This document shows positions 61,075-64,000 of a DNA stretch of 64,000 nucleotides, one piece after another. The translations under genes and the position numbers were made by a program. The DNA is taken from positions 26,053-90,052 of the forward strand of contig CAZVFC010000037.1 of the NCBI GenBank assembly GCA_964625855.1, read 5' to 3'. Positions within the stretch are counted from its first letter, which is position 1; each line of letters begins with the position of its first letter. Under the pieces are notes generated by a model. That model was given only the letters and a program-made list of their open reading frames with translations. It did no database searches and was not told where the DNA came from. This DNA is from JAPLUA01 sp964625855. GTDB taxonomy: Bacteria > Verrucomicrobiota > Verrucomicrobiia > Limisphaerales > UBA8199.

Positions 61075-63819
61075 GTGACACGCGACCTGAGCCATCGAGT
61101 TCTTCCCGGCATTCTGGCCTTCTTGTCGCTTCAATTAGTCGCACGCCCGCCCGCCGCCGATAGTCAATCCCACCGCGGCGGTTGGGTTGATAACATCCTG
61201 GCAGCGCGAAGAACATTGGCTGCCGGCGAACGTTCCGGGACCGCACAGCGCCAAACCCTCGAGCAGGCCTGGTCGCGCCTCAGGGACGACTTTCCGGTGG
61301 AATCGGATTGGGCGCTGCAAGACGGCGGCGCGGGTCTTGTGCCGTGGCTGCAATCCGCGAGCGCCCCACGCTTCGCGCAGCGCATGACCGAGAAGGCCCT
61401 CACCGAACTGGGCGAGGCGGGACTTGCGCTTCAACAGAAGCTGGAGCGGCTGGGGCGGGCGAAGCCGCCGGCCGACGACCGCGCCTGGCTTGACCTTTAC
61501 GCGCAGGCTTGCGAACAACGCCGGCGACTCCGCCTCAAGACGGTCCTGGCCAAGGCCCCGCGCATCGTGTTCACCAAGCATCGCACGATCCGCCCGTCGT
61601 TCTTCGCCTACACCGAGGGCCAATCGGACGCGCAGGCCGAGCGCCATTTCCTGCCCGATTCAGACCTGTGCCTGCTGGAAATGGACGGGCTATACGGCAA
61701 GGTGCGCGCGCTGGTGTCCGATCCGACCGGTGCGATCCGCGATCCGGCGGTGTCGTGGCACGGCCAACGCGTGCTGTTTGCGTGGAAGAAGTCGCTGGAC
61801 GAGGACGACTACCATCTCTACGAGCTGAACGTGGCGTCCAATGAAGTGCGGCAGATCACCGCGGGGCTTGGAGTTGCCGACTATGAGCCGGCTTACCTGC
61901 CCAACGATGACATTATCTTTGTTTCGACGCGCTGCGTGCAGACCGTGGACTGCTGGTGGACGGAGGCAAGCAACCTGTACACCTGCGACCCGGAGGGCCG
62001 CTTCCTGCGGCGGCTGGGCTTCGACCAGGTACACACGGTCTATCCGCAGGTGCTGGATGATGGCCGGGTGATCTACACCCGTTGGGATTACAACGACCGC
62101 GGCCAGGTCTTCATGCAGCCGCTCTTCCAGATGAACGCCGACGGCACGGGCCAATCCGAGTTCTACGGCAACAATTCCTGGTTCCCCACCACCATCGCCC
62201 ACGCGCGGGGTATTCCCGGCACGCAAAAGGCGCTGGCCATTCTCTGCGGGCACCACACGTCGCAGGCCGGGAAGCTCGCGGTCATTGACCCCGCTCGTGG
62301 CAGGCAGGAAGCCGCGGGCGTCCAGCTCGTCGCGCCCATCCGCGCCACGCCGCCGGAACGCACCGATGCTTACGGCCAGCAGGGCGAGCTTTGGCAATAC
62401 CCCTATCCCTTGAACGACCACGAATGCCTGGTCACCTATGCCCCGCTGGGATGGGACCGGTCGGGCCGGCGCAAAGGCGACGCCGACTTCGCCATCTACT
62501 GGATGGACTTCGACGGCCGCCGGGAGCTGCTGGCGTCCGACCGGCGGTTGCCATGCAGCCAACCGGTCCCGCTTGCGCCACGCCCTCGGCCCCTCGCCTG
62601 GGCGAATCGGGTGGATTACAATTTGGCCACCGGCACTTTCTATGTGCAGGACATTTACACTGGGCCGGGGCTGGCCGGCGTGCCGCGCGGGGCGATCCGC
62701 AAGCTGCGGGTGGTGGCGCTCGAGTTTCGCGCGGCGGGCGTCGGCGAGAATCACAGCCACGGCCCGGCGGGCGGCGCCCTCGCCAGCACTCCCATCTCGA
62801 TCGGCAACGGAGCCTGGGATGTCAAAACGGTTCTCGGCGAGGCCAAGGTCTATGAGGATGGTTCGGCGCTCTTCACCGCGCCGGCGCGCCAGCCCGTGTA
62901 TTTCCAAGCGCTCGACGACCGTGGCCGCGCGGTGCAGACGATGCGCAGTTGGACCACGCTCCAGCCCGGCGAGTACGCCGCGTGCGTCGGTTGCCATGAG
63001 CACAAGAACACCACCCCGCCCGCCCGGGAATACGGCTTCAGCCAAGCCATGAAAACGGGGCCGCAAGTGTTGGAGCCATTCTATGGCGAGCCGCGCGGAT
63101 TCAGCTTCCCAAAGGAAATCCAGCCCATTCTCGACCGCCACTGCGTCCGCTGCCATAAGGACCGCCAGCCCGTCCATGAGCTGATCAGCGCCGAAGTCCG
63201 CCGCCCGTTTCTCGAACAAAGCCGGTCTCGCAGCCCGGAAGGCGACGGGAAACAGGATGAGCCTGCCTTCAGCCTGCTCGGCGACACGACGGTGGATCGC
63301 ACGGCCAAACGACACTGGAGCGACGCATACCTGCTTCTTACCCTGGCGATCGCTCCCGGCAATGACCGCCAGTCGGCACCAAGTCGCAACTCCCTCCCTC
63401 AACCCTCAACCCTCAACCCTCAACCTTCTTCAGCGGGCCCTTTCGGAGGAAACGCTACGGGCCGCCTGGTCAACTGGATTGGCGCCCAATCGGTGCCCGA
63501 GCTTCTGCCGCCGTACTCCTCCGGCTCCACCCGGAGCCAACTGTTTACCATGCTCGAGCATGGTCACCAGGGCGTCCAGCTCTCCCGCGAGGAACTGGAC
63601 AAGATTGCCTGCTGGATAGACCTGCTGGTGCCCTACTGCGGCGACTATCGCGAAGCCAACGCCTGGACGGAGGAAGAGGCCCGGAAATACGAGCGTTACG
63701 CCGAGAAGCGGCGCAAGCTGGAAGACGAGGAGCAACAGAACATTGACGCCCTGCTCGGGCGCAGCGAGCTTCGCCGCAGCCCAGCAGCCGGCCGCCCGAT
63801 GATCCCGCGCGTACGCTGA
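61075..63819 (+). CDS. HzsA-like beta-propeller protein with two c-type haem sites
   Basis: 914 residues from the GTG at 61075 (AAGG upstream, signal peptide TRDLSHRVLPGILAFLSL); a further GTG at 61006 is possible. About residues 170-450 form a propeller-like region (PSFFAYTEGQSDAQAERHFL, DDYHLYELNVASNEVRQIT, GTGQSEFYGNNSWFP), matching the middle domain of the hydrazine synthase alpha subunit. The C-terminal part has CVGCH (near 638) and CVRCH (near 693), i.e. two haem sites as in HzsA, the second in the planctomycete cytochrome C pattern IQPILDRHCVRCH. Homologues are known in non-anammox Verrucomicrobiota; activity unknown. A CTCAACC array is inserted in frame near residue 775. Confidence 0.8.
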   Translation: MTRDLSHRVLPGILAFLSLQLVARPPAADSQSHRGGWVDNILAARRTLAAGERSGTAQRQTLEQAWSRLRDDFPVESDWALQDGGAGLVPWLQSASAPRFAQRMTEKALTELGEAGLALQQKLERLGRAKPPADDRAWLDLYAQACEQRRRLRLKTVLAKAPRIVFTKHRTIRPSFFAYTEGQSDAQAERHFLPDSDLCLLEMDGLYGKVRALVSDPTGAIRDPAVSWHGQRVLFAWKKSLDEDDYHLYELNVASNEVRQITAGLGVADYEPAYLPNDDIIFVSTRCVQTVDCWWTEASNLYTCDPEGRFLRRLGFDQVHTVYPQVLDDGRVIYTRWDYNDRGQVFMQPLFQMNADGTGQSEFYGNNSWFPTTIAHARGIPGTQKALAILCGHHTSQAGKLAVIDPARGRQEAAGVQLVAPIRATPPERTDAYGQQGELWQYPYPLNDHECLVTYAPLGWDRSGRRKGDADFAIYWMDFDGRRELLASDRRLPCSQPVPLAPRPRPLAWANRVDYNLATGTFYVQDIYTGPGLAGVPRGAIRKLRVVALEFRAAGVGENHSHGPAGGALASTPISIGNGAWDVKTVLGEAKVYEDGSALFTAPARQPVYFQALDDRGRAVQTMRSWTTLQPGEYAACVGCHEHKNTTPPAREYGFSQAMKTGPQVLEPFYGEPRGFSFPKEIQPILDRHCVRCHKDRQPVHELISAEVRRPFLEQSRSRSPEGDGKQDEPAFSLLGDTTVDRTAKRHWSDAYLLLTLAIAPGNDRQSAPSRNSLPQPSTLNPQPSSAGPFGGNATGRLVNWIGAQSVPELLPPYSSGSTRSQLFTMLEHGHQGVQLSREELDKIACWIDLLVPYCGDYREANAWTEEEARKYERYAEKRRKLEDEEQQNIDALLGRSELRRSPAAGRPMIPRVR
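63398..63425. repeat. 7-bp tandem array, 4 units (CTCAACC), inside a coding sequence
   Basis: CTCAACC is repeated four times without change from 63398. It is in frame with the HzsA-like gene and is translated as PSTLNPQPS-like residues. A related array (CTCAACT/CTCAACA) is at 30565. Confidence 0.85.
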
Positions 63820-63873
63820 GCTTGCCGGGGGCTTCGACGGCGTCTCCTCGAGGAATGAAGGCCCCTCCCAGAC

Positions 63874-63898
63874 CCGGCCGTTCCCGGAGTCGGGCCGG
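63874..63898 (+). terminator. GC-rich hairpin after the HzsA-like gene
   Basis: CCGGCC (63874-63879) pairs with GGCCGG (63893-63898) about 55 bp after the stop at 63819; the loop is 13 nt and there is no T-tract. It may terminate the HzsA-like transcript. Confidence 0.35.
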
Positions 63899-64000
63899 TG
63901 GCCTTTGCTCGGACAGGCCGTGCGGTAGCCAGTGCCTAGACACCGCCAAGCCAGTACCTGGATCGAGGTAGGGACGCCGGTTGCCCGGCGCCCCCCTCAC

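Noticed and set aside
60542..61246. Minus-strand open frame before the sugar transferase
   Set aside because: Arg/Ser-rich translation, overlaps the HzsA-like N-terminus on the other strand, no recognisable segment.
61690..63402. Minus-strand open frame opposite the HzsA-like gene
   Set aside because: Antisense shadow with no domain; the plus frame has two CxxCH sites.
3190..63425. CRISPR arrays
   Set aside because: Repeat units are only 7 or 11 bp, contiguous and without unique spacers; no cas gene is present.
61075..63819. Evidence for an anammox organism
   Set aside because: No HzsB, HzsC or hydrazine dehydrogenase context; HzsA-like proteins occur outside anammox bacteria.

Overview
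The window reads as chromosome of a GC-rich Gram-negative bacterium of the Verrucomicrobiota, probably the Pedosphaera/Limisphaerales side. This is inferred from gene content: an autotransporter-associated beta-strand-repeat giant protein, an ECF sigma factor next to a zinc-ribbon Ser/Thr kinase, a two-haem protein resembling the HzsA type, an HAO-family octahaem cytochrome, a LamG-terminated exoprotein, and many short 7- and 11-bp tandem arrays. No rRNA, phage, plasmid or complete insertion sequence was seen; there is one tRNA (Glu).

Layout. 1-1809: start of a 2-oxoacid:ferredoxin oxidoreductase alpha subunit (runs off the left edge). 2007-7578: a redox operon behind a perfect FNR/CRP-type palindrome, with a tetrahaem cytochrome, a TAT-exported NrfC-like 4x[4Fe-4S] protein, an NrfD-like quinone module and an octahaem HAO-family cytochrome, all joined by 4-bp ATGA overlaps. 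7685-9312: histidine kinase/response regulator pair. 9596-13967: polysaccharide export (outer-membrane barrel, Wza-like lipoprotein-type export protein, Wzc-like tyrosine kinase). 14130-17551: sugar porter, deoxyhypusine-synthase-like enzyme, and remnants of a small two-gene module. 17585-21883: giant beta-strand-repeat/LamG exoprotein. 21884-23740: decayed accessory stretch with an RHS relic and a very strong 30-bp hairpin.

23741-32158 (minus strand) is a seven-gene envelope-stress-like cluster: VWA protein, PspA-like protein, a solute-binding protein fused to OmpA, ABC permease, ABC ATPase, a membrane coiled-coil protein and a two-domain AAA+ ATPase. 32831-39457: ECF sigma factor, transmembrane kinase and a zinc-ribbon membrane protein. 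39845-47681: an exported-protein operon with a subtilase bearing dockerin and TSP3 repeats, three tandem paralogous glycine-rich secreted proteins, and a cohesin-like protein, i.e. a candidate cohesin-dockerin pair in one transcript. 47749-53728: tRNA-Glu, signal peptidase I, ABC-2 permease, UroD-family protein, serine hydrolase and an orphan gene. 54021-56585: a GH5-like secreted glycosidase. 56889-60561: sugar transferase, WbpB-like, WbpD-like and WbpA-like genes of a diacetamido-uronic-acid pathway without the aminotransferase. 61075-63819: HzsA-like propeller/dihaem protein.

The least explained signal is a set of tandem arrays with period 7 or 11 (3190, 17100, 23458, 25561/25734, 30565, 52888, 53044, 63398). 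They differ in sequence but share unit length, sit in intergenic gaps or at gene ends, and in two cases have entered coding sequence without breaking the frame.
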